From Candidatus Aminicenantota bacterium (lineage in GTDB: Bacteria; Acidobacteriota; Aminicenantia; Aminicenantales; Aminicenantaceae): a stretch of DNA of 16,661 bases. Each line of letters opens with the position of its first letter. Position 1 is the first letter of the stretch. The DNA is taken from positions 1 through 16,661 of the forward strand of contig JAFGNQ010000104.1 of the NCBI GenBank assembly GCA_016926925.1, read 5' to 3'. Shown one piece after another: positions 1 to 7,629 of this stretch. The notes under the pieces are model-generated. The model had not been told where the DNA came from. It searched no databases and was given only the letters and a program-made list of their open reading frames with translations. Both the position numbers and the translations under genes were made by a program.

Positions 1-39
1 ACGAATGAAGGACTCATTTCCTTTGTGGTTGAAGAATAA
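1..39 (+). CDS. possible C-terminal tail of an upstream gene (partial)
   Basis: Frame 1 is open from the first base and closes at TAA 37-39, giving TNEGLISFVVEE as a putative C-terminus. Twelve residues are too few to identify a family, and an open frame this short can be chance. A T-rich run (about 41-56) follows and could mark the end of a transcript. The call rests only on the open frame and its position before the promoter-like region of the next gene. Confidence 0.25.
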   Translation, partial: TNEGLISFVVEE

Positions 40-42
40 TCT

Positions 43-71
43 TTGCTTTTTTTTGCACAGCCATCTAAACT
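43..71 (+). promoter_or_regulatory. candidate sigma70-type promoter for the MFS gene
   Basis: TTGCTT (43-48) and TAAACT (66-71) are separated by 17 bp, which is the standard sigma70 geometry. The start site would fall near 78 and leave a leader of about 26 nt. No strong Shine-Dalgarno is seen before ATG 105, only a weak AGAGA around 91-95. Both boxes are imperfect, so this is a suggestion. Confidence 0.3.
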
Positions 72-104
72 GTCGCTTCCGGAACAATACAGAGACCGCC
101 TCTC

Positions 105-1283
105 ATGAATAAGAGAATTCTCATATCCGCATCCCTTTTCCACGGATTGAATGATGCGGCGACTCTGACTGTGCCCATGGTGTTCCCGCTCCTCTACAGC
201 CAAAGATTCATCATCACCAAATACGCTCATATCGGCATCCTTTCCAATTTGGGATTTCTGGTCACAATTGTTTGTCATCTGATCGTTGCCAACTATGCCC
301 ACAAGTATGAATACAAACATATGCTCCTCTTCAGCTTGACAGGTATCTCGTTTTCTTTGTTCCTCATAACATTCTCCCGTTCTTTAGGCTTCTTCATTGC
401 TTTTTATCTTGTCATGCGTGCATTCGCCAGTTTTTATCACTCCGTAGGCGTGGCCACCGTATCCACCTCACATCCTGACCGTGCCCTAGATTTTGCCATG
501 GGTATCCAGAGCGCATCGGGAAATCTGGGAGTGTTCTTGGCATTCATTCTGGCGGGAAATCTTGCTCAGAATTTCGAATGGAACACACCTCTGTATCTTC
601 TGGCTGGAATCTCTATTTTTCTGGTTTTCCCTAGTTTTTTCACCGTTCGCAATATTTCAACAAAAACAACGAATCAGCCTATTCCCGACTGGAATTCATG
701 GAAACATGCCTTCAAGGAAACCCTGCCTTACTTTCCGGGATTTTTCTTTGGCGGCGCGGCTTGGGTCACTACGGTTTTTTATGCCCCGTCACTCTTAAAT
801 CACAGGTTTCAAATCCCTCTTGGCAGGACCGGACTCTACCTGGCCCTGTGGATTGCAGTCGGATCGGTAATGCCTTATCTGTACGGATATATCAGTCAAC
901 AGGTAGGGCGTCGAAGAATCGTTCTTTCGAGTCTTTTCGGCTCCACGATATTCCTTTCCATACTCGGGATGACCTCTGTTAAGATTTTGGCCGTCATGAG
1001 CCTGGTCCTTTTTGGTGCTTCCCTGTTTATGATCTATCCTGCCATGCAATCATTTGTGGGGGAACGCGCCAGTCCACAGATTCAAACACAAGCATTCAGT
1101 ATAGTTGCTAATGTTCAGATGTTGGCAGGAGCAATTGTCAGCTTGGCATCCGGCTTTCTCTCCGATGCCTTCGGCATCAATTTCCCTTTTATTTTTCTTG
1201 CTGCCCTAGGTGTCGGATTTTCCGTTTATTTCATACTCAGGAGAACAGAAGGAATCCTCCGGTCAACTCCGAACATAATGTGA
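105..1283 (+). CDS. MFS transporter, fosmidomycin-resistance (Fsr)-like
   Basis: A 392-residue inner-membrane protein with about twelve hydrophobic segments and the 6+6 organisation of the major facilitator superfamily. The N-terminal FHGLNDA and the mid-region YHSVG followed by MGIQSASGNLG resemble the HGxND and YHPxG...MGxxxxxGNxG signatures of the Fsr-like drug-exporter branch. Length matches that family (about 390-400). The ATG at 105 precedes a hydrophobic first helix directly, so the start looks right, although the ribosome site is weak. The next gene, menG, is co-oriented after 104 bp and has its own promoter-like sequence, so a shared operon is not required. The substrate cannot be told from sequence. 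Export of a drug-like or metabolic small molecule is the family expectation. Confidence 0.85.
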   Translation: MNKRILISASLFHGLNDAATLTVPMVFPLLYSQRFIITKYAHIGILSNLGFLVTIVCHLIVANYAHKYEYKHMLLFSLTGISFSLFLITFSRSLGFFIAFYLVMRAFASFYHSVGVATVSTSHPDRALDFAMGIQSASGNLGVFLAFILAGNLAQNFEWNTPLYLLAGISIFLVFPSFFTVRNISTKTTNQPIPDWNSWKHAFKETLPYFPGFFFGGAAWVTTVFYAPSLLNHRFQIPLGRTGLYLALWIAVGSVMPYLYGYISQQVGRRRIVLSSLFGSTIFLSILGMTSVKILAVMSLVLFGASLFMIYPAMQSFVGERASPQIQTQAFSIVANVQMLAGAIVSLASGFLSDAFGINFPFIFLAALGVGFSVYFILRRTEGILRSTPNIM

Positions 1284-1346
1284 ATCGATCCAATAACCTC
1301 CATAAGTTTTTTCTTCAAAAAGATAGAGATGTTTCCAAAACGAATC

Positions 1347-1375
1347 TTGCTTCATCCAGTCAGATATCCTAGTAT
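1347..1375 (+). promoter_or_regulatory. candidate promoter placing menG on a near-leaderless mRNA
   Basis: TTGCTT (1347-1352) and TAGTAT (1370-1375) are spaced by 17 bp. A shifted alternative -10, TATAAG, lies at 1373-1378. Either would start transcription only a few nucleotides before ATG 1388, and no Shine-Dalgarno is present in that interval. Confidence 0.4.
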
Positions 1376-1387
1376 AAGCAATTAGCC

Positions 1388-2080
1388 ATGCGTAAAGGTG
1401 TCCAAAAGCTCTATAAAGAGGTTGCTTCGACATACGAAATGATAAATCATGTCATAACCTTTGGACTCGATATAATTTGGAGAAAAAGAGCGGTACGCGA
1501 AGTTGCGGGAAAAGGTGGAGAAACGTGGCTCGATGTGTGTTGTGGGACAGGAGAGATGACCCGAAATCTCGCCAGAAAGGCGAATAGCGACACGCGCATC
1601 TGCTCGGTCGACTTCAGCCAGGAAATGCTTTCGCTTGCTATGAAGAAAAAATTCGAGAAGAAAATATTATTCACTTTGGCCGATGTCGGTAATCTTCCCT
1701 TCCCGGATGAAACCTTCGACCTTCTCACTATTTCCTTTTCAACTCGTAACTTGAATTTAAGCCGGGAAGAAATGCAGCACCATCTGGCGGAGTTTTTTCG
1801 AGTTCTCAAGCCAGAAGGACGTTTTCTGAATCTTGAGACAAGTCAACCTTCATCGCTGATTTTGCGCAAAGCATTTCATCTTTACATCAGAGCCGTCGTC
1901 CCTATTGTAGGCGCACTCATTTCCGGTTCGAAGGCCGGATACAAATATCTCGCCTACACCGTACCGAGGTTTTATTCTCCGAAAGACTTCAAGGAAATGC
2001 TTCATCGGACCGGATTTCGCAATGTTCACTTCCGCGTCCTTTTTTTCGGCATCTCAGCTATACATTTGGCTGAAAAATAG
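1388..2080 (+). CDS. menG: demethylmenaquinone/ubiquinone C-methyltransferase (MenG/UbiE)
   Basis: A 230-residue class I SAM methyltransferase of the UbiE/COQ5 family, which C-methylates the quinone ring in the last step of menaquinone (or ubiquinone) synthesis. The N-terminal segment VASTYEMINHVITFG (12-26) matches the family's F..(I/V)A..YD..N...S.G element. WLDVCCGTGEM (47-57) is the SAM-binding motif I, followed by the acidic residue in CSVDFS (72-77). LPFPDETFDLLTISFSTRN (103-121) is the UbiE signature, and the AGYKYLAYTVPRFYSPKDF region is the family's second signature. The C-terminus GISAIHLAEK matches the usual ...(A/I)xHxxxK ending, so the protein is complete although its last 23 bases overlap the opposing STAS gene. 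Methylation of demethylmenaquinone is favoured over ubiquinone because the rest of the window looks anaerobic; that part is inference. Confidence 0.92.
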   Translation: MRKGVQKLYKEVASTYEMINHVITFGLDIIWRKRAVREVAGKGGETWLDVCCGTGEMTRNLARKANSDTRICSVDFSQEMLSLAMKKKFEKKILFTLADVGNLPFPDETFDLLTISFSTRNLNLSREEMQHHLAEFFRVLKPEGRFLNLETSQPSSLILRKAFHLYIRAVVPIVGALISGSKAGYKYLAYTVPRFYSPKDFKEMLHRTGFRNVHFRVLFFGISAIHLAEK

Positions 2081-2336
2081 ACTTGACGCTTTCCTTCACT
2101 TTGCACAAACAAATTTTTCCTCCGGCCCCAAGCTTTCTCATAACCAAAACCAAAACTCCCAGTCCTGAACTGTCGATAAAATCGACATCCGATAAATCAA
2201 GAACGATCTTTTCATTCCCATTTTTTACGAATGTGATAAGATCCGATTTGAATTCCGAGGCTACGCGCGCATCAATTCTTTTCCCAAGAGGCTTGATGAT
2301 AATCACTCCATTTTTATGTGTCACATCCAATTTCAT
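2058..2336 (-). CDS. STAS-domain anti-sigma factor antagonist, C-terminally truncated
   Basis: A 92-residue single STAS domain of the SpoIIAA/RsbV type. Such proteins bind an anti-sigma kinase and are switched off when a serine in the D-S-(S/T)-G loop is phosphorylated. Here the loop is DLSDVDFIDSSGLG, with D55 and S56, the serine equivalent to the phosphorylated one in RsbV. ATG 2336 is chosen over the in-frame GTG 2339 because GGAAGAG (2341-2347) sits at a better distance. The gene begins 34 bp after the glycosidase stop and is probably co-transcribed. The protein ends at SIFQPNV, where most family members continue with a final helix (typically F-x-LTxLxxVFxxY), so about 15 residues seem missing, and the last codons are antisense to menG. 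No kinase or sigma factor lies nearby. It could be functional or decaying. Confidence 0.82.
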   Translation of the reverse strand: MKLDVTHKNGVIIIKPLGKRIDARVASEFKSDLITFVKNGNEKIVLDLSDVDFIDSSGLGVLVLVMRKLGAGGKICLCKVKESVKSIFQPNV

Positions 2337-2369
2337 CACACTCTTCCGTCTCTATCGCTAGGACCACGC

Positions 2370-4715
2370 CTAGGCTTCATCCAGAAGAAGGATCAGCACT
2401 GTGTGTTCCCCCTCGGGTATTTCAATTTTCACGGAATTACCCTTGAAGAGTCTTTTGATTTTATCATCCAGTATCAATTGGTACTTCCCTTTTGCCAGGA
2501 AGCGGATCTTCACTTCTCTGGGATTCAGACATTTCATTTCGAACGAGACCTCATTTTTAGAGTAAAGAAAATGCCTGAAAACGGCACTTCCATTGCTGTG
2601 GATTATTTCTTTGCCTTCCTCCCACAACTTGACTGTGGAGCGAGATGTTTCCACATCATAATGTCTTCCCTGTATGGCAATTCGGGACAACCGGCCTTTC
2701 TTCTCCGGGTTGATCATGCCAAACCGGAATCCTTCCCATGGAGTGAAATCCAGATATTCTTCGACTGCTATCAAGGCGAAAAGAGATCCCCGACTTTGAT
2801 GCCTTTGGCCCCCTGCTTCTCCGGTTCGTGAATCATAGTTCTCAGGACAGATTTGAAAATTTTCCCAGTTCCTTAGGAAAAGCTCCGCACTTTTTTGAGC
2901 GAATTCGGAGGCAACCGCATCAAAGCCATATACCTTCAACCCCTGATAAATCAAATAATTTGTTGGAGGCCATATCGTCCCTCTCCAGTACTGTTGATCC
3001 TTGAACGCAGGATCGTCTCTTGAGATTGTGGGCACCACGTATTCCCCCCAAAACTCTTTCTCATTGAGAAGATGTCTCATCATGCGAAGGGCCTTGCTCT
3101 GGTCGGGTATCTTCGCCAGTAAGGGATAAAAGTTGGAGGCCGCTTTTCTTTTCGAAAACCGCCCGTTCCAATGCTTATCAAAATAGAAGCCCTCTTTCTC
3201 ATCCCAAAGGTGCGTATCGATGAGTTTTTTCATTAACTCATATTCCGCAAAAAAGGACTGATAGTCATCCTTTTTGTCTAAAACCTGAGCGATTTGTGCA
3301 AGACACCAGCAATCGAGAGCATAGAGAGAATTGAGATCCACGCAATTCATAGTCAAAGTGCCTGTCCCTTCACTGAACGACGCTTCGTCCCAATTTGGGA
3401 GGTCATCTTGACCTGATTCCCACATAGCTCTTGTTTTTCCCGATGCTCCCTCCTCCCATGATGGAACGTTTGCCGCCACCGAGTCGGAATCCGCACCCCA
3501 CTCGAGAAGCCCGTCGTTGTTTCCGTCTCTTCTGGGGGTTCCATTGCTGTTTCTCATTTTCCAGAAAGAATGCCATCGCATCAATTTGGGATAGGCGTAT
3601 TGCAGAAGTTCTAGGTCTCCCGATTTTTGAAAATATTTCAATATGACGTAAGAACCTACGGGAGGTTGTGAGCGGTCACCGGAACCGCTGGATTTTCCTC
3701 TCCAGTTGGGAATGTTTCCGTTGGGATATTGAGTGTCCAAAACGGAAAGCAGAATATCTTTTGCGTGCTTATTGCTCTCTACGGAAGCTTCCAATGCGTT
3801 GAAGAAAGAATCCCACTCAAATATCGTCCAATCATCGGGAGTCCCGTCGGGTTTCGGAAAAATCCAGTTGCGGCCGGCAGGAACATAAAACCGGTGATTG
3901 TCCGATTGGTAAAGGCTCATCCAAAACAGATTATTCGTTATTGCCTGGGGAACACCTTTATAGAGACCGTCAACCCAAACTCTTTTTTTCGCGTATTTTT
4001 TCTCTTCTTCTTTCAGCAATTTTTCGATGCTGCGTTCATTCTTGTAACGGTACATTCTATTTTCAAGTATGCGCGCATCAGCGCCGATCCCCGCGGCAAA
4101 ATAAAGGGATCGCGGTTCATCATAAGAGATGACGGTCTCTCTCGCTTGTCTTGCCGCTACCGCAACACCTTTTTTGCTGGACCAAAACGCGTAATACTGC
4201 GGTTTTTGAGCAAGACTTTTCCCTTTTACCTGCCCATTGGAAAGAATCTGATAGTCTCCCTGAAAGTTCCAAGGGAAGTAATGGACAATCTGTATTTCTA
4301 TGTCCTCGGGAATCTCGATCCTGCCGACAACCGTTCGTTCATCCTTCCGCGACCATTCAAACAGCAGAACAGCCGATTTGTCCGCTGGTTTTTTTAAAAT
4401 CGGAGTTTTGTTCTCTTTCCCGAATGGCAGGCTTAAATCCAGCTTCAGGCGGGCGTACTGATCATCCGGCGAATGCGGGCCTACTTCGGAGATGAGATAG
4501 AAAAGATCCATTCCATCCGCCGCTTCATCCCCTTTTTTAATCCGGATGTGGAAGGCGAACGCACTGTCTCTCGAGGGAATCATAACGAGTCCCAACCATT
4601 TTTCAGCTTGGAGCGCACCGATATAGGCATCTTTCCATGGATAGTAGACTTCCGCTTTTAGGGCCTGAGTTGCAACGATAAAAAAGCTAAGTAAGACACA
4701 AAAGAGTTTTCTCAT
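2370..4715 (-). CDS. secreted GH63 / MGH1-like family glycoside hydrolase
   Basis: A 781-residue exported glycosidase (residue numbers below count from the alternative GTG start at 4727 and are 4 higher than from ATG 4715). A signal peptide with basic n-region and hydrophobic core (MRKLFCVLLSFFIVATQALKA) leads to an N-terminal beta-rich domain and an (alpha/alpha)6 barrel from about residue 250. Family landmarks are FEWDSFF with D306 as likely general acid, YWRGTIWPPTNY at 580-591, and PENYDSRTGE with E629 as likely base. These match YgjK and mannosylglycerate-hydrolase relatives of GH63. A small beta domain closes the protein. The substrate is probably an alpha-glucoside or alpha-mannoside such as a glucosylglycerate-type solute or oligosaccharide, but it cannot be assigned. 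No clear Shine-Dalgarno decides between ATG 4715 and GTG 4727; the latter has GGAA (4732-4735) at workable spacing. The STAS gene follows in the same direction. Confidence 0.85.
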   Translation of the reverse strand: MRKLFCVLLSFFIVATQALKAEVYYPWKDAYIGALQAEKWLGLVMIPSRDSAFAFHIRIKKGDEAADGMDLFYLISEVGPHSPDDQYARLKLDLSLPFGKENKTPILKKPADKSAVLLFEWSRKDERTVVGRIEIPEDIEIQIVHYFPWNFQGDYQILSNGQVKGKSLAQKPQYYAFWSSKKGVAVAARQARETVISYDEPRSLYFAAGIGADARILENRMYRYKNERSIEKLLKEEEKKYAKKRVWVDGLYKGVPQAITNNLFWMSLYQSDNHRFYVPAGRNWIFPKPDGTPDDWTIFEWDSFFNALEASVESNKHAKDILLSVLDTQYPNGNIPNWRGKSSGSGDRSQPPVGSYVILKYFQKSGDLELLQYAYPKLMRWHSFWKMRNSNGTPRRDGNNDGLLEWGADSDSVAANVPSWEEGASGKTRAMWESGQDDLPNWDEASFSEGTGTLTMNCVDLNSLYALDCWCLAQIAQVLDKKDDYQSFFAEYELMKKLIDTHLWDEKEGFYFDKHWNGRFSKRKAASNFYPLLAKIPDQSKALRMMRHLLNEKEFWGEYVVPTISRDDPAFKDQQYWRGTIWPPTNYLIYQGLKVYGFDAVASEFAQKSAELFLRNWENFQICPENYDSRTGEAGGQRHQSRGSLFALIAVEEYLDFTPWEGFRFGMINPEKKGRLSRIAIQGRHYDVETSRSTVKLWEEGKEIIHSNGSAVFRHFLYSKNEVSFEMKCLNPREVKIRFLAKGKYQLILDDKIKRLFKGNSVKIEIPEGEHTVLILLLDEA

Positions 4716-4759
4716 ATCCAAAAACACGTCATTCCAAGGACTAGGGATTCTTCTTAGCT

Positions 4760-4788
4760 AATTTACGTAAAATCGGACGCGAAATCAA
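4760..4788 (-). promoter_or_regulatory. candidate promoter for the glycosidase-STAS unit
   Basis: On the minus strand TTGATT (4783-4788) and TAAATT (4760-4765) are exactly 17 bp apart. Transcription would start near 4752, giving a leader of about 25-37 nt depending on the start codon used. It lies in the 200-bp gap after the kynureninase-like gene, which supports a separate transcript for the glycosidase. Confidence 0.4.
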
Positions 4789-4927
4789 CCTCAATTTCCA
4801 GGAGCCAGATGGAGAGCCGCTTGAACCGTAATGAATCCCCTTATTGGATGTTTAAGCGTATGCGTTTCTATGGAGGCGGTTGAGGTTTTTTAATTGAAAT
4901 GATGCCTAGAAAGGTATCTTCCGCACA

Positions 4928-6160
4928 TCAAGTGACCCCTCCTATCTCTTCCGGATATTTTTTATACGTGTGAGATTCGTATATAGCATCAATTTCATTG
5001 AAAAGAATATTCAGCTCCTCATCTCGCGTGTAGAAATGAGGACCGATTCGGATAACATCCGGCTCATGATTATTCCCTTTCCGAAAATCGACCTTGATTT
5101 TTTTTTCTTCGAGAGCTTGTTTCACTTGAAAGGCGTGAGGCATACTTACCGACACCGCGCCTCCGCGCAAGGAGCTCTGTTCAGGTGTACAAAGACGAAA
5201 ATTCCTTTCTTTTGATTTGCTGGCGATTGTATTCGTTTGACTGACGGATTTCTTTCGGATTTCCTGAACACCGACATCTGCAATAAAATCCAACCCGGCA
5301 TCGGCAGTGTAGAGACAGGGAATGGGTGGGGTTCCCGACAAGAATTTGAAGTGTCCATCAGAAAATTCCATATTTTCAGAGAAAGCAAAAGGATTCTTAT
5401 GTGCAAACCAACCTGTAAGTTGAGGCTCGAGACTGGATGCAAGATCGGGACGAACATAGAGAAAACCTGTGCCCGGACCACCGCAAAGCCATTTCAAACA
5501 TCCACCTATATAGAAGTCAACACCGAGTTTTTTTAGATCGACAGGATAGCAGCCGGAAGCATGATACCCGTCAATCAAGGACAGAGCACCCATGCGCCGG
5601 GCATGAGCGGCAATGGTCTCTATATTCTGAACATGTGCCGATTTGAAGTAAATGTGAGAACTGGCAACGAAAAGTGTTTTTTCATCCACGCGGCTTATAA
5701 TATCCCCGGCTTCTATAAACGGCTTGTTCCCGCACCGGACGATTTCCACCTGCCATCCCATAAATTCAGAAATCTTGATTATGGAATACATGGAGGATGG
5801 AAAATCCTGATCCGTCATCACGATCTTATCCCGGTTTTTCTCCCCCGACAAAAACTTTGTAGAGAGTGCGATCCAATGAGCTTGGGTGGCATTCGGTATC
5901 ATCGTTATCGAGCCTTGATCGGCATTGAGCAATGAAGAGATTTTGTTCCCTACTCTTTCTGAAAGGTCCCACCATTCATTTTTCCAGGCACTGACTCCTT
6001 CCTCAGCCCAAAGATCATAGAACTGCATGAGTTTCATCAAAGTCGATTTGGGGACAGCCCCAAGAGAGTTGCTGATAAGATAGACGCTGTTTTTTAAAAC
6101 CGGGAATTCCTGCCGCAAGGCAGTCAAATCCTTATCCAAATCCCATCTCTTTTTCATCAT
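4928..6160 (-). CDS. kynureninase-like class V PLP-dependent enzyme
   Basis: A 410-residue fold-type I PLP enzyme (Aminotran_5). YLISNSLGAVP (27-37) corresponds to the kynureninase YLxGNSLG element, and DGYHASGCYPVDL (197-209) with D197 and H200 to the PLP-ring binding segment. GGCLKWLCGGPGTGFLYV (219-236) carries K223 as the Schiff-base lysine in the kynureninase-type KxxxGGPG setting. The C-terminal block RGGAVSVSMPHAF...VDFRKG...DVIRIGPHFYT matches the kynureninase RGG...DFR...IR.xP pattern. The ATG at 6160 overlaps the upstream stop as ATGA, with GGGA a few bases before it, so the two genes are translationally coupled. No other kynurenine-pathway gene is present, so a kynureninase-like C-C or C-X lyase or a transaminase on another substrate is equally possible. 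There is no signal peptide, so it is cytoplasmic. Confidence 0.82.
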   Translation of the reverse strand: MMKKRWDLDKDLTALRQEFPVLKNSVYLISNSLGAVPKSTLMKLMQFYDLWAEEGVSAWKNEWWDLSERVGNKISSLLNADQGSITMIPNATQAHWIALSTKFLSGEKNRDKIVMTDQDFPSSMYSIIKISEFMGWQVEIVRCGNKPFIEAGDIISRVDEKTLFVASSHIYFKSAHVQNIETIAAHARRMGALSLIDGYHASGCYPVDLKKLGVDFYIGGCLKWLCGGPGTGFLYVRPDLASSLEPQLTGWFAHKNPFAFSENMEFSDGHFKFLSGTPPIPCLYTADAGLDFIADVGVQEIRKKSVSQTNTIASKSKERNFRLCTPEQSSLRGGAVSVSMPHAFQVKQALEEKKIKVDFRKGNNHEPDVIRIGPHFYTRDEELNILFNEIDAIYESHTYKKYPEEIGGVT

Positions 6161-7464
6161 GTAGAAATCCCGTTCCTTATGTAATGAGAGAGGGTCTCAA
6201 TGAAAAAATCCAGCTCCCCCAATGTCGTGTATATGCTTGGAGTGACCCGAATTGCGGAAGTATCCTCAGGGACAGTAACTGCAATGGTAAATATTTTATG
6301 TTTATCGAAGAGAATTTTAGTCAGCTTTAGAAGATCCATATTCTCCACGGAGAAGGCTCCCAGTCCGCATGACTGCTCCGGTTCAAAAGAAGTCAATATT
6401 TTCACTCCGGGGAGCTTTTCTACTTTTTTTGCCCAATAGTCTCTCAAATAACGCAGCCGGGCCTCCTTGTTCTTGGCGCCGATGCCATGATGAAAAGCCA
6501 ATGCCTCTCCCACTGCCAATTGCAGCGCTTCGGGCTGGGTGCCGACATGTTCGAACTTGCGGATGTCATCTCCCAAAGGCTCGGGGGCGGGAAACAAAGG
6601 CCATATATCTTTGATTTTCTCTTTCTTCACATAGAGAAACCCTGTACCTATGGGCGCCATCATCCATTTGTGTAGATTGGCTCCGTATATATCGCAATCG
6701 ATATCCGTTTGTTTGAAATCAAAATGTCCGAAGGCATGAGCCCCATCGACTACGATTTCTATACCCCTCTCTCGGGCGATTTCAGAAATTTCTTTGAGAG
6801 GGAATATTTGACCGGTTAAGTTTGTGATATGGCACAAGAGTATGAGCTTAGTCTTTGCTGTCATGTTCCGCTTGAAAAGATCTGTCAGAACATGAAGGTT
6901 TTCGGGAGGATATGGGAAATTGAAAGTTTTGACGACAATACCTTCCCTTTTTTCCCTTTGGTAGAGGGCGTTTTTCATCGACGGGTAGTCGTGAGAAGTC
7001 GTTAGAACTTCATCCCCTGCTTTGAGATTCAAACCAAGGAGCGGAATCTGAAGGGCTTCTGTCACATTACGGACGAGCGCTATCTCTTCCGGTGAACAGC
7101 CGAAAGTATCGGCGATTTGTTGCCGGATGAGTTCTTTTCGGGGCCTGAGCACAGCCCACGAATTGTAGACAGGAGCTCCGTTGGACCAATCCAGATAACG
7201 CTTGAGTGCATCCATAACAACACGAGGTGCGGGATGAACACCTCCGTTATTCAGATTGATGATGCTCCTGTCAATATTGAAAGCTTGTTGTACCTGAAAC
7301 CAAAACCTCTCGTCTCGGGCAATTTCTTGCGATGATAGTCCGGAAATCCGGCCCGGACTTTTCACAAAATCAGTCTCAGCCGCTCGCGGCAACACGTTAA
7401 ATAGCCCCAAACTGCCAAGGCTCAGGCTGAATTCCTTGAAAAATTCTCTTCGACCAATGTTCAT
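6157..7464 (-). CDS. Tat-targeted class V PLP enzyme, isopenicillin-N-epimerase (CefD)-like
   Basis: A 435-residue Aminotran_5 protein. The N-terminus MNIGRREFFKEFSLSLGSLGLF is a twin-arginine signal (R5-R6, xFFK), followed by a hydrophobic core and a PRAAE region. ATG 7464 is chosen over the longer frame (7512) because AAGGAG lies at 7471-7476, six bases upstream, and because the Tat motif then sits at the very N-terminus. The catalytic domain shows VVDGAHAFGHFDF (D240, H243) and GANLHKWMMAPIGTGFLYV with K266 as PLP lysine, the CefD/EgtE-like arrangement. The family includes isopenicillin N epimerase, cysteine sulfoxide lyases and cysteine desulfurase relatives, so the reaction is open. A folded, cofactor-loaded enzyme exported by Tat would act outside the cytoplasmic membrane. 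It is coupled to the kynureninase-like gene and lies 165 bp after the RdhA-like gene. Confidence 0.85.
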   Translation of the reverse strand: MNIGRREFFKEFSLSLGSLGLFNVLPRAAETDFVKSPGRISGLSSQEIARDERFWFQVQQAFNIDRSIINLNNGGVHPAPRVVMDALKRYLDWSNGAPVYNSWAVLRPRKELIRQQIADTFGCSPEEIALVRNVTEALQIPLLGLNLKAGDEVLTTSHDYPSMKNALYQREKREGIVVKTFNFPYPPENLHVLTDLFKRNMTAKTKLILLCHITNLTGQIFPLKEISEIARERGIEIVVDGAHAFGHFDFKQTDIDCDIYGANLHKWMMAPIGTGFLYVKKEKIKDIWPLFPAPEPLGDDIRKFEHVGTQPEALQLAVGEALAFHHGIGAKNKEARLRYLRDYWAKKVEKLPGVKILTSFEPEQSCGLGAFSVENMDLLKLTKILFDKHKIFTIAVTVPEDTSAIRVTPSIYTTLGELDFFIETLSHYIRNGIST

Positions 7465-7629
7465 CTCTCTCTCCTTTTTACGGCTGGATATTCTTTTCCT
7501 CTGGTAAATCAAGCTCTATTCTTCAAATACTGCCATACTGCAAAAGTCTGCCTTCCAGGCGGAAAAATTGAGTGATTGCAACGTCGTTAAGCTGCCGGCG
7601 AAAACCTCCGCATATTGGGAAAGATCATT

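Noticed and set aside
3016..3030. CTCTTGAGATTGT inside the glycosidase gene, matching 13 bases of the asnS-rimO gap
   Set aside because: It is within conserved coding sequence, the flanks do not match, and a single 13-base match in 16.7 kb needs no special cause.
3729..4397. 222-residue plus-strand open frame opposite the glycosidase gene
   Set aside because: It is antisense to a convincing GH63-like domain, has no recognisable family features, and is explained by the codon bias of the opposite strand.
4901..4918. Hairpin GATGCCT/AGGTATC after the kynureninase-like gene as a terminator
   Set aside because: On the minus strand one pair becomes an A-C mismatch and no T-tract follows, so it does not meet the form of an intrinsic terminator.
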